This document shows, piece after piece, positions 14,565-22,280 of a DNA stretch of 29,172 bases. The notes beneath the pieces were generated by a model. That model was not told the origin of the DNA and did no database searches. It was given only the letters and a program-made list of their open reading frames with translations. The translations under genes and the position numbers were made by a program. Numbering within the stretch: the first letter of the stretch is position 1; every line of letters starts with the position of its first letter. Source of the stretch: Micromonosporaceae bacterium (GTDB taxonomy: Bacteria; Actinomycetota; Actinomycetes; Mycobacteriales; Micromonosporaceae); assembly GCA_003543035.1 (NCBI GenBank), contig DPJL01000249.1, forward strand, positions 1-29,172. The letters are read 5' to 3'.

Positions 14565-15901
14565 CACCCTGTCTCCGCCGTCGCCACTGCGACCGCCTTG
14601 GGTGCGACCGGAGTGTCAGGTGTGGCCGGCCGCCGCTTCTGGATCCAGTTGTGCAGCGGGGTGGCCGCGAAGGTGGTGACGATCGCCATGACGGCGAGGA
14701 TGGTGTAGAGCTGCGGCGTGACGATGCCAGCGTTGAGCCCGATGTTGAGCAGGATCAGCTCCATGAGTCCTCGTGCGTTCATCAGCGCGCCAAGCGATCC
14801 CGCCTCCCGCCAACCCATGCCCTGAGCCCTTGCCGCCGCCGCGACCGACAATCCCTTACCGGCAAACGAAATGATGAGCACAATCACCAGCATGACCAGC
14901 ACCGTGGGGTCGAAGAGCAGGGTCAGCCGAGTGTTGAGTCCGGAGTAGACGAAGAATGCCGGCAGCAGCAGATAGGCGGTTAGCGGCTCAAGCCGTTCGC
15001 GCAGAACGGTGATCAGCTGTCCGCGTGGCATCACCACACCGGCGAGGAAGGCACCGAAGACCGCATACACCCCAACGAGATCGGTGAACCAGGCGCCAAC
15101 AAGCAGCACCATCATCGCGCCAACGAGGGCTCCGATGGGCAGTCCCTCTCCCCTGGCCATCCGGGTGTCGGCGTAATCGCCCATCCGCCGCAACAAGCGC
15201 TTGCCCACGGTGAGCATCAGGACCAGATAGAAGATGGTGCCTGCGATGGCGAGCAACGCGATCGACGCGCTGCCCTTGGTGGCCGCTACCACTCCGGCTA
15301 GCAGGATCCAAGCGGCTGCGTCGTCTGCCGCGGCACACGCCAGAGCCATCGTGCCGACCCGGGTGTGCAGCAGCCCGGAGTCATAGACAATCCAAGCCAG
15401 CATTGGGAATGCGGTGATGGCGATCGCGGCGGCCAGAAACAATGCGCCCTGCCAACCGGCGACCTTGTCGGTGAAGAAGTTGCCGTTGCGGACCATAATC
15501 CATCCCACGACTCCACCGAGCAGCATCGGTGCACCTATGCCGGCAAAGGAGACGACGGCCGCATGGCGGATGTGATTGGCAAATATGCTGGTGTTAAAGG
15601 CCGTTCCCACCAGAAACATGTAGAGCACCAGCCCGAGTTGACCGGTGATGTAGAGGGCGACGAGCGATGGATGAGTAACACTCTGACCGCCGATCGCCAC
15701 CTTCTGCGGGAAGAGCCATTCCTGAACCGAGGGCGCCAGCAGGCCAAGCAGAGACGGGCCTAGTAGGAATCCCGTCACCATGATGGCTACCACCTGAACC
15801 TGGCCAAGCCGGCGGAAGACCGGCCACAGCAGCCGGTAAACCGCCAGGATGACAAACATCTGGAGGAAGAATTGCATGGCGACATGAGATAGGGCAGGCA
15901 T
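14564..15901 (-). CDS. CPA2-family cation/proton antiporter (Kef/NapA-like membrane part)
   Basis: A 445-residue membrane protein with about 12 transmembrane helices and a basic, Ala/Pro/Thr-rich C-terminal tail but no RCK/TrkA nucleotide-binding domain. It belongs to the monovalent cation:proton antiporter-2 family. The unwound-helix acidic pair is AADDAAAW with D193 and D194, the ion-binding residues in this family. FGAFLAGVVMPRG and LMNARGLMELILLNIGL are further conserved stretches. The ATG at 15901 has GAGGAG upstream and lies 8 bases after the P450 gene. An antiporter inside an oxidative enzyme operon recalls those in some ionophore clusters, but here it could equally serve pH balance or resistance. 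Confidence 0.93.
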   Translation of the reverse strand: MPALSHVAMQFFLQMFVILAVYRLLWPVFRRLGQVQVVAIMVTGFLLGPSLLGLLAPSVQEWLFPQKVAIGGQSVTHPSLVALYITGQLGLVLYMFLVGTAFNTSIFANHIRHAAVVSFAGIGAPMLLGGVVGWIMVRNGNFFTDKVAGWQGALFLAAAIAITAFPMLAWIVYDSGLLHTRVGTMALACAAADDAAAWILLAGVVAATKGSASIALLAIAGTIFYLVLMLTVGKRLLRRMGDYADTRMARGEGLPIGALVGAMMVLLVGAWFTDLVGVYAVFGAFLAGVVMPRGQLITVLRERLEPLTAYLLLPAFFVYSGLNTRLTLLFDPTVLVMLVIVLIISFAGKGLSVAAAARAQGMGWREAGSLGALMNARGLMELILLNIGLNAGIVTPQLYTILAVMAIVTTFAATPLHNWIQKRRPATPDTPVAPKAVAVATAETG

Positions 15902-15909
15902 GTTTCTCC

Positions 15910-17247
15910 TCAGTTCGCAGTTTGCTCAAAGTGGCGCTGACAAAGACGCAGTCGGCGGGCGTCCCAAACCATGTAGGTGCCGAGGACGAGTTGCACGACG
16001 CTGCGCCAGACGTCCTCCCAGCGATCCCGCAATCGCATGAGCGACAACAGCATTCGCAGCCGAGTCGGCGCAGGTGTGGCGGAGTTGGCGACCAGGAGGC
16101 ATGGACCACGGTTGGGGATTGACCGAATGTGCGTAGCCGAAGTGTGCAAAGTGAAGCGGCGCACCGTTTCTCGCAGCGCAGATCGCATGGTCACCGGAGA
16201 TAGGCGCCAAGCTGGGCATGGCCGGTTGGCGGCTTCTCCAAAGGGAATGTGGTGTGAGTCGCGAGTGGACAGTTCGCACCAGCGATCCGGGTCGAACCTG
16301 TCCGGGTGTTCAAAACCGGTGCGGTGGTAGGCGGGATAGTCGAAGCAGACGACTGAGCCACTGGGAATCAGCACTTTGTCGTCGACTCTGATGTCGGCCG
16401 AGGTGATGCGGTGAGCTATCCCGAAAAGCGGATACAGCCTTAGCGTCTCGTCAATCAGCCGATCCAGGTAGTGGTCGTCAGCGATCCGCTCAACCACCTC
16501 TGGATGACGTGCCACGACAATCAGCAGATGCGTCATCGCTTCCGACGTTTGCACCACAGCAGTGTTGAAGAAGACGCCCTGCAAGTAGAGGGCACGCTCG
16601 TGGGTGGACAACCCTTCTGGCAATTTATGTGGTACCAGGCCAGCCTCCACCTGATCGGCAAGGTACTCCGTCAACAGGTTCCGCCGTCGCATGTGCCGCA
16701 GGCCGCAGCATTTGAGGGCAGTCACCACATCGTTGGCGTTGCCGACAATGAGTGAGCGCGCCTGCGCCGGACAGGGACGCCCGAAGACCAACTCGTAGTA
16801 GAAGTCGGCCCAGATCGGCATCATCAGGTCCCGCAATCGCACCCACGTGGTACCCGTCAGCTCGTCGAGCGTGCGGGCAGTGCATTCGGCGGCCACGCGC
16901 TCGGCAGTGCTTGTTGGGACGGACAGGATGCGACGGGTAGTGCGGGCCACCTCGTCGTAAAGCGGCCCGGGCTCAAGGTGTTCCTGGTGCAGGTGCGCAC
17001 CGGGTGACAGCCAGTACCAGAACAGATCCGACAGCGCGGCGCCTTTGCTGCGCCCGTTGGCCGCCGGGTGGGAGTAGACCTGACGGAAGCCCACGGCATC
17101 GATTCCGTTACCGGGCAACACAATGCCTTCAGAGCCGTTGATTTGCGCGAATATGCGCATCCGTAAAGCCACCACCACGCGCGGAAGCCAGTACGGAAGG
17201 CTCACCACGAACGCCACGCCAAGTGCGATCGCCGGATAGGTCAGCAC
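15910..17247 (-). CDS. Membrane-anchored cytochrome P450 with atypical motifs
   Basis: A 445-residue P450. Residues 5-28 are hydrophobic and look like an N-terminal membrane anchor, uncommon in bacterial P450s. The ExxR motif is E267-TL-R270 in DETLRLYP. The heme loop is PFGEAANRPCPAWRL with C344 as ligand. It has one residue more between F336 and the cysteine than the usual F-x-x-G-x-x-x-C-x-G, and alanine replaces the last glycine. The I-helix region (GVFFNTAVVQTSEA, 224-237) lacks the usual A/G-G-x-D/E-T oxygen-activation motif. This suggests an unusual reaction. The C-terminal 55 residues after LLVANSATP are an added basic helical extension. The start is GTG at 17247, overlapping the upstream oxidase gene by 7 bases. 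Confidence 0.92.
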   Translation of the reverse strand: MLTYPAIALGVAFVVSLPYWLPRVVVALRMRIFAQINGSEGIVLPGNGIDAVGFRQVYSHPAANGRSKGAALSDLFWYWLSPGAHLHQEHLEPGPLYDEVARTTRRILSVPTSTAERVAAECTARTLDELTGTTWVRLRDLMMPIWADFYYELVFGRPCPAQARSLIVGNANDVVTALKCCGLRHMRRRNLLTEYLADQVEAGLVPHKLPEGLSTHERALYLQGVFFNTAVVQTSEAMTHLLIVVARHPEVVERIADDHYLDRLIDETLRLYPLFGIAHRITSADIRVDDKVLIPSGSVVCFDYPAYHRTGFEHPDRFDPDRWCELSTRDSHHIPFGEAANRPCPAWRLSPVTMRSALRETVRRFTLHTSATHIRSIPNRGPCLLVANSATPAPTRLRMLLSLMRLRDRWEDVWRSVVQLVLGTYMVWDARRLRLCQRHFEQTAN

Positions 17248-18302
17248 GATGGCGCCTGCCCGCGAAGCAGGTCTGGGCTTGCGTCCTGCGGGGTGCTACA
17301 GCCGCATAGCGCGAGCCCTCGCATGAGCTCTTCCCGCACCATCTCCAGCACCTGGCGCACACCTGACGCTCCATCAACGGCCAGCCCCCACAGGACCGGA
17401 CGACCTATACCGACAGCCGATGCACCTAGTGCCATCGCCTTGAGCACATCCGTTCCGCGCCGCACGCCGCCGTCAAGCAACAGCGGAACCTGGCCGTGCA
17501 CCGCCTGAGCCACGGCGGGGAGCAGGTCAATCGCGGCCGGCATGGTGTCCAGCTGCCGGCCGCCGTGATTGGAGACGATGAGCCCGTCGGCCCCCCATTC
17601 CACGGCGAGCCGAGCGTCGGCCGGGTGGACGACTCCCTTGAGCAGAATGGGCAGCCGCGTCACCTCGCGGAGCCAATCGAGGTGACTCCAGCCAAGGTCG
17701 GGCACGAAAGCTATCGGGCGAACAGGGCCGGTGTCACCCGGAGCCCTGAGGTTCTCGCAAGCAAGCCCGTGCGGCAGGTCCAGGAAACCATTGCGGATAT
17801 CCCGTTCGCGGTGCCCAAAGACCGGTGAGTCGACGCTGACCACCAGTGCGCGGCAACCAGCGGCCTCAACCCGCCGCACGAGAGCCTCGGTAAAATCTCG
17901 ATCGGGTTGCGGATAGAGCTGAAACCACCAACCCGGCCCGTCGGCCGCAGCGGCCGCGATCTCCTCCACCGCAACGGTTGCGGCCATGCTCACCACCATC
18001 ACGACGCCCGCCTGCGCCGCGGCCCGCGCGGTGGCAAGCTCGCCCTCCGGGTGCGCGAGCATGTGGAAGGCGGTCGGAGCGACCACCACCGGCATGGACG
18101 AAGTCACACCCAGCAGAGTCGTCGTCAGCTCCGGCCGCACGGCCCGCAATACCCTTGGCACCAAACCGATCCGGCCGAAGGCAGCCTCATTGCCGCGAAC
18201 GGTTACCTCATCGTCGGCGCCACCGTCGAAGAAGTCGTACACCTGCGGCTCGAGGCGGACGCGTGCTTCAACCTCCAAGGCCCGCAGTGAAAGGGCTCGC
18301 AT
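17241..18302 (-). CDS. FMN-dependent alpha-hydroxy-acid oxidase/dehydrogenase family protein
   Basis: A 353-residue TIM-barrel flavoprotein of the glycolate oxidase/lactate oxidase family. The active-site signature is SNHGGRQLD at 244-252 with catalytic base H246 and R249. DGGVRRGTDVLKAMALGA at 277-294 binds the FMN phosphate. Compared by memory with spinach glycolate oxidase, Y130, D158 and R165 are kept, but the carboxylate-binding Tyr24 is Phe here (YDFFDGGADDE) and Trp108 is Ala (SMAATVAVEE). The substrate is thus probably not glycolate and possibly not a simple hydroxy acid. It starts 10 bases after the FOXRED2-like gene and overlaps the P450 gene, so these three redox enzymes are made together. 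Confidence 0.94.
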   Translation of the reverse strand: MRALSLRALEVEARVRLEPQVYDFFDGGADDEVTVRGNEAAFGRIGLVPRVLRAVRPELTTTLLGVTSSMPVVVAPTAFHMLAHPEGELATARAAAQAGVVMVVSMAATVAVEEIAAAAADGPGWWFQLYPQPDRDFTEALVRRVEAAGCRALVVSVDSPVFGHRERDIRNGFLDLPHGLACENLRAPGDTGPVRPIAFVPDLGWSHLDWLREVTRLPILLKGVVHPADARLAVEWGADGLIVSNHGGRQLDTMPAAIDLLPAVAQAVHGQVPLLLDGGVRRGTDVLKAMALGASAVGIGRPVLWGLAVDGASGVRQVLEMVREELMRGLALCGCSTPQDASPDLLRGQAPSC

Positions 18303-18312
18303 GGGTGTCCCA

Positions 18313-19857
18313 CTACGCCGGTACCGAAGCGACCTGTTTGGCGAAGAACGCCGCTAACGGCTCCCGATGTGCTGGGCCGGTCCAGTCGTTCTCCAGGTTC
18401 TCGGTTACGTGGTGCTCTGCCACCTGCTCGTCATCGCGGAAGTGGCGGATCACCGGGTGCAGATAGCGACCCTGATCGGAGTGCAGTGTCTCGGTCTGTG
18501 CGATCCGGCCAACCGTAATGTCAAACGGATCCACCCCATCGTGATCCGGCCCGTATTCGAGCGTGATCGTGAAGTACTCCCCGAAGTCGGACTCATGCGC
18601 ATAGGCCACCGGGACTTCTTCCAGGTAGCGCGCACCACCATCGGCGTCGATGACGGCGACGTCACTGATGAAGCCGAAGAGCTGCCACAGCGCGGAAGAC
18701 CGGTTCACTCGGCCCAGGACAGCCTCCATGAGCGACGCCGGATCCGCTTGCAACGGACGGGAGGGCCACTGCGCGCCGTGATAGCGACGTTCGAGGATTC
18801 GGTGCAACGCCCGCACTCCGTAGCGGAACCCATGAATAAACCCACTCGTGGAGGTCTTGAAATCGCGGACCTGCATCAAGGTTCCGGCAAAGTAGAGGTC
18901 CGGAACGTTGGTGGAGCACCACTCCGCGGTCTGGGCCGGGAATCGATCCTTGATGACGAGCTCGGGGCGGCAGTCCGCGGCGAAGATGTCCGCGTCGAAG
19001 CGGAACCCGGTACACACGATCACCCGGTCGTATGGGATGTCTTTGACCACCTCGTTGGCCCGGGCGAAGCTGAAAGTCACCACATAACCGTCGTCCTGCT
19101 TCGCGATGCGTAGCACATTGCCGTCCAGCAAAGCGTTCTGGGACTTGAGTTGGTAGGTGTCGAGGAAGTCGTTGTTGACCGCACGCAGGTGTCCGACATA
19201 ATGCGACCGCCAGGCCATCCTGATTGAGCTCGGCCCGGCAACATGAATCACCGCGGCGGTCTCAATCAGGTTGTCAGCGGTCTCAAAGCCGGAGTTTCCC
19301 TTACCGATGATGAGCAGGCGCTGGTCGACGAAATTCTGGGGGTCAATCGTGACGGTTCCATAGGGCTCGGCGGTTTCGATACCCGGGATGTCAGGCACGT
19401 ACGGCTGCGAGACCCCGGTCGCGACGATGAGCCGAGCGCCCCCATAGACCTGGCCCTCCTGATCGGTCACGTGAAACCGGCCATCGCTTTTGGCCACCTG
19501 TTGCACCTTCGTGCCGTACTTCACCACAAGCCCAGTGGCTCCGGCAAAATCCGCCAGGTAGCGCACCATGTCCTCGGCGTCCGGGAAGTAACGCCCGCTA
19601 TAGCGGGTGAACAGCAGCTCCGGGTCGTCGCTCAGCAACGAATTCCAGTCCATCCGGAGCTTCAACTCCGGATCGGTCCAACCCGTGTAAGGCTTGTTGA
19701 TGGAGATGAGACGGCGGTGCCGGGGAAAAGTCTGGAAGAAGGTGCCAGGTGCATCACCCGCTTCTAGCACCAGATAGTCACGCCCCGCCCGCTCCAGCAA
19801 ATATGCCAGCTGCAAACCAGCCGGCCCGGCACCAATGATCAGATAGTCGTAGTCCAT
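18313..19857 (-). CDS. FOXRED2-like FAD-dependent oxidoreductase/monooxygenase
   Basis: A 514-residue flavoprotein with two dinucleotide folds: GAGPAG at 9-14 for FAD and GKGNSG at 185-190 for NAD(P)H. The FMO-type FxGxxxH motif is absent. Stretches such as FPRHRRLISINKPYTG (44-59), MDWNSLLSDDPELLF (69-83), NNDFLDTYQLKS (228-239) and SGFIHGFRYGVRALHRILE (338-356) match my memory of the animal ER protein FOXRED2 closely. The match extends into the C-terminal domain (LWQLFGFISDV, LHPVIRHFR, ENLENDWTGP). The enzymatic reaction of FOXRED2 is poorly defined, and the bacterial one is unknown. It heads the operon; the ATG at 19857 has GGAGG upstream. The catalytic class (oxygenase, oxidase or reductase) is open. 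Confidence 0.92.
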   Translation of the reverse strand: MDYDYLIIGAGPAGLQLAYLLERAGRDYLVLEAGDAPGTFFQTFPRHRRLISINKPYTGWTDPELKLRMDWNSLLSDDPELLFTRYSGRYFPDAEDMVRYLADFAGATGLVVKYGTKVQQVAKSDGRFHVTDQEGQVYGGARLIVATGVSQPYVPDIPGIETAEPYGTVTIDPQNFVDQRLLIIGKGNSGFETADNLIETAAVIHVAGPSSIRMAWRSHYVGHLRAVNNDFLDTYQLKSQNALLDGNVLRIAKQDDGYVVTFSFARANEVVKDIPYDRVIVCTGFRFDADIFAADCRPELVIKDRFPAQTAEWCSTNVPDLYFAGTLMQVRDFKTSTSGFIHGFRYGVRALHRILERRYHGAQWPSRPLQADPASLMEAVLGRVNRSSALWQLFGFISDVAVIDADGGARYLEEVPVAYAHESDFGEYFTITLEYGPDHDGVDPFDITVGRIAQTETLHSDQGRYLHPVIRHFRDDEQVAEHHVTENLENDWTGPAHREPLAAFFAKQVASVPA

Positions 19858-20084
19858 GGCTCGCGTCCTCCCTCACCGCGAACGGCAATCAACACGAGTC
19901 ATCGTGCGGGTGAGCGATCACGGTGGACAATGATGTGATCCTCTATTTAATTGTGTCGATTTTCTTGCCATCTCTGGCCAAAATCGATGAACCACTGTGG
20001 AGTTTCATGCGTGTCTATCCTAAGCGGACAGGGATGTCCCTCATCTTGAGACAAGTGTGAGAGACATCCCCGCTTGCGATGCCC
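19858..20084 (-). promoter_or_regulatory. Upstream region of the oxidative operon with three dyad elements
   Basis: This 227-bp gap precedes the FOXRED2-like gene. It is far more A/T-rich around 19941-19990 than its surroundings. I see three inverted repeats: GATCAC-N13-GTGATC at 19916-19940; TCGATTTT-N16-AAAATCGA at 19956-19987, with an inner GCCA-TCTC-TGGC; and GGGATGTC at 20031-20038 with GACATCCC at 20063-20070. The last may instead terminate the PhoX gene. No clean -35/-10 pair is visible; TAAATA and CACAAT in the A/T tract are candidate -10 boxes. The layout suggests a regulated promoter with two operators. Confidence 0.5.
20031..20070 (-). terminator. Possible terminator hairpin after the PhoX gene
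   Basis: GGGATGTC at 20031-20038 pairs with GACATCCC at 20063-20070. After one mismatch the inner CTCA and TGAG also pair. It lies 15 bases beyond the stop of the leftward PhoX gene, where a terminator is expected, but no T-run follows, so a regulatory role is also possible. Confidence 0.45.
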
Positions 20085-21482
20085 TTAGAGAGAGCCGTTA
20101 CGCCAGGGTCCGGTGATGGCGAAGGTGATACCGGGGACTTGAATGTTGGCGAAGAGCCATTCTCCGCGCCGGGTCTCGAAGGTCGAGCCGGCCCACTCCC
20201 GGGTGGTGTAGTTCCCGGGCGCGATGGCGGGCTTGCCCGGTACCCCGTTGGGCAGGATGACATTGTTGGCGGCGAAGGGGTAGATCGTGCCGTCGGTGGT
20301 CAGCCCATGCATGTATTGCACGCCGCTGCCGTCCTCGCAGAGCACGATGCCGCCGCGGGGACTGACCGCGATGTTGTCGGGGTTGCTCAGCACGTCCTGG
20401 CCCGGTGAGGCGAAAACGATCCGCAGCCGGCCGTTGCGCGGGTTGTACTCGAACACCTGCCCCAGCCTGGCCGGTCCACCACTGGTCGACACGATGTAGA
20501 CGACGCCGTTGCCGTACCAGGCGCCCTCAAGACGGGCGAAGGTGGCGCCGCCCTTGGCAATGCCCTGATCGGTCGGGCGTGGCACGTCCGGGCCCGGGTC
20601 GGGCTCGTCGATGCGTACCCATGAGGTTTGCCGGTAAACCTTTCCGGTGCCGTCGGCCCGGGTGTCCAATGTGGAGTCGCCAATCTTGAGCATCTCCAGC
20701 ACGCCGCCCTTGGCCAGATCTCCCCGCCGGTGCGGCCGGAACCGGAAGAAGCCGGCCACGCCGTCATCCTCGGTCTCGTAAATGAAGCCGGTCGCCGGAT
20801 CCACTGCAACAGCCTCGTGCTCGAAGCGCCCCATCGCCTTCAACGGTTTCGGGTCGCCCTTGCCGCTGCTCGGGACCTCGAACACGTAGCCGTGCAGCAT
20901 GCCCGTATCCGGGTTGGCCTCGGTCGTCTCCTCGCAGGTGAGCCAGGTCCCCCATGGTGTCGGCCCGCCCGCACAGTTGCGCACTGTTCCCGAAAGGCTC
21001 GCATAGCTATCGGTGAACCTGGCATCGTCCAGGTCGAACGTCAATGTGCTCGTGCCGCCGCCGGCCTGCGGATCGTAAGCGGGATCGGTGAACTTGCCGC
21101 CGTACCCGCCCACCTCGTGGTTACGGACAAGCTGGACGTTGCGGTGGCTCCCCCAGCGCCGCTCGGCCCGCAACGCCGCCATTCCATCGTGCATTGCAGG
21201 CGTGGCAACGCCATCGCTCATCGGATCGCCGGTCCAGCCGTGGCTGATGTACTCAAAGCCTTTCGGCAGCAACAACAATTCCAGACCTGTGGTGTGATCG
21301 CGCACCGGATACAGCGGGCCATAGTCCGGGCTGACGGGATGACGGGCATTGCGCTCGCCGGACGCCTGCGCGGACTGGGTGGCAAGCGCGTCGAGTGCGG
21401 TCAGGCCAACCAGGCCAGCCGCGCCGCCGAGCAGCGCACGGCGGCCGAAGCCGGAGGGTTCAGTGGTTTCGATGTCTGTCAT
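20085..21482 (-). CDS. PhoX/DUF839 family phosphatase, Tat-exported
   Basis: A 465-residue secreted protein of the PhoX (DUF839) alkaline phosphatase family, which in studied members uses calcium and iron to release phosphate from organic esters outside the membrane. The ATG at 21482 gives a clear twin-arginine signal: GFGRRALLGGAAGLVGLTAL with R14-R15, and a likely cleavage after SAQA at about residue 40. Family stretches include TCEETTEANPDTG, GRFEHEAVAVDPATG, YETEDDGVAGFFRF and NPDNIAVSPRGGIVLCEDG, which hold the acidic metal-ligand candidates. It starts 63 bp after the end of the ABC importer operon on the same strand. GTTCATCCCGT, reading leftward at 21544-21534, weakly resembles a PHO-box unit. 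Confidence 0.92.
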   Translation of the reverse strand: MTDIETTEPSGFGRRALLGGAAGLVGLTALDALATQSAQASGERNARHPVSPDYGPLYPVRDHTTGLELLLLPKGFEYISHGWTGDPMSDGVATPAMHDGMAALRAERRWGSHRNVQLVRNHEVGGYGGKFTDPAYDPQAGGGTSTLTFDLDDARFTDSYASLSGTVRNCAGGPTPWGTWLTCEETTEANPDTGMLHGYVFEVPSSGKGDPKPLKAMGRFEHEAVAVDPATGFIYETEDDGVAGFFRFRPHRRGDLAKGGVLEMLKIGDSTLDTRADGTGKVYRQTSWVRIDEPDPGPDVPRPTDQGIAKGGATFARLEGAWYGNGVVYIVSTSGGPARLGQVFEYNPRNGRLRIVFASPGQDVLSNPDNIAVSPRGGIVLCEDGSGVQYMHGLTTDGTIYPFAANNVILPNGVPGKPAIAPGNYTTREWAGSTFETRRGEWLFANIQVPGITFAITGPWRNGSL

Positions 21483-21541
21483 AGCACTGACGCTTCCCCG
21501 CCGGGATGGGCTCAAGGAAACAACCAGCCGACCACGGGATG

Positions 21542-21553
21542 AACCCTAGGGTT
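21542..21553. repeat. 12-bp perfect palindrome over the livF stop codon
   Basis: AACCCTAGGGTT at 21542-21553 is a perfect palindrome whose centre (CTAG) includes the TAG stop of the last importer gene. It lies 59 bp ahead of the PhoX start. It may bind a regulator of PhoX or be chance. Confidence 0.4.
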
Positions 21554-22280
21554 TGACCGAGCCGCCGAGATACAGCTTGCCCAGCTTTGGATCTGCCAGC
21601 AACTCTGCGGCCGGTCCGGAGATGTGCAGGGTACCCAGATCCAGAACGCACCCGATGTCCGCGGTTTGCAAAGCACGCCTTGCGTTTTGCTCGACCAGGA
21701 GTACGGCTGTGCCCGCATCGCGCATCCGGACTATCTGTTCAAAGATCGTATTGGTGGACTTGGGGTCCAGGCCCATCGAAGGTTCGTCCAGCAGGGCGAC
21801 TTTCGGGTTGACCATGAGCGAGCGGGCGAATTCGACCTGCTTCTGCTGTCCCCCGGAAAGCAACCCGGCCAACGCATTCCAGCGCTCGGCGACGACGGGA
21901 AACAAGTCTCTGACCCGGTCGGCTCGCTCGGCGATGACGGCCTTGTCCTTCAGCGTGTATCCGCCGAGCAGGACATTTTCGGCGACGGTCATCTCACGAA
22001 AGACGCTGTGGCCCTGCAGGACATGGGCGAGGCCGCTGGCCAGCATCTGTTGCGGCCCTTGACCTGTCACGTCCTGCCCGGCGACGACGATCCGGCCCGA
22101 TTGCGGCATGAGCAGTCCACTGGCGACCTTGAGCACGGTCGACTTGCCGGCTCCGTTAGGCCCCACGAGGCAGACGATCGCGCCGGCCGGCACCTTGACG
22201 GTCAGGCCGCGAAGCACCAGCGCGGCCCGTCCGTAACCGGCCTCGATGTCGTTGAGCTCAAGGAGATACTCACTGGCCAA
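21546..22280 (-). CDS. livF: Branched-chain amino acid-type ABC transporter ATP-binding protein LivF
   Basis: A 244-residue ATPase of the HAAT importer family. Walker A is GPNGAGKST at 40-48, the signature LLSGGQQKQVEFARSL and Walker B VALLDEPSMGLDP. The C-terminal VLLVEQNARRALQTAD and VLDLGTLHISGPAAELL are typical of LivF. No ATG is available near the expected N-terminus. TTG at 22280, giving MASEYLLELNDIEAGYG, fits the family length; TTG at 22292 is the alternative. Either overlaps the end of livG, so translation is coupled. It pairs with LivG to drive the LivHM permease. Confidence 0.93.
   Translation of the reverse strand: MASEYLLELNDIEAGYGRAALVLRGLTVKVPAGAIVCLVGPNGAGKSTVLKVASGLLMPQSGRIVVAGQDVTGQGPQQMLASGLAHVLQGHSVFREMTVAENVLLGGYTLKDKAVIAERADRVRDLFPVVAERWNALAGLLSGGQQKQVEFARSLMVNPKVALLDEPSMGLDPKSTNTIFEQIVRMRDAGTAVLLVEQNARRALQTADIGCVLDLGTLHISGPAAELLADPKLGKLYLGGSVKP

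Noticed and set aside
17241..18302. MftD or Hmo (mycofactocin or hydroxyphenylglycine pathway) assignment for the FMN enzyme
   Set aside because: No other mycofactocin gene and no hydroxymandelate synthase or aminotransferase is nearby, and the pocket residues differ. Only the family call is supported.
14082..19857. Cyanogenic or oxime-forming pathway reading of the P450 and flavoprotein
   Set aside because: Flavin monooxygenase plus P450 pairs make oximes and nitriles in some eukaryotes, but no lyase or amino-acid-binding feature supports it here.
20628..21542. 304-codon plus-strand open frame across the PhoX gene
   Set aside because: Antisense to a Tat-exported phosphatase with clear motifs; no domain seen in its own translation.
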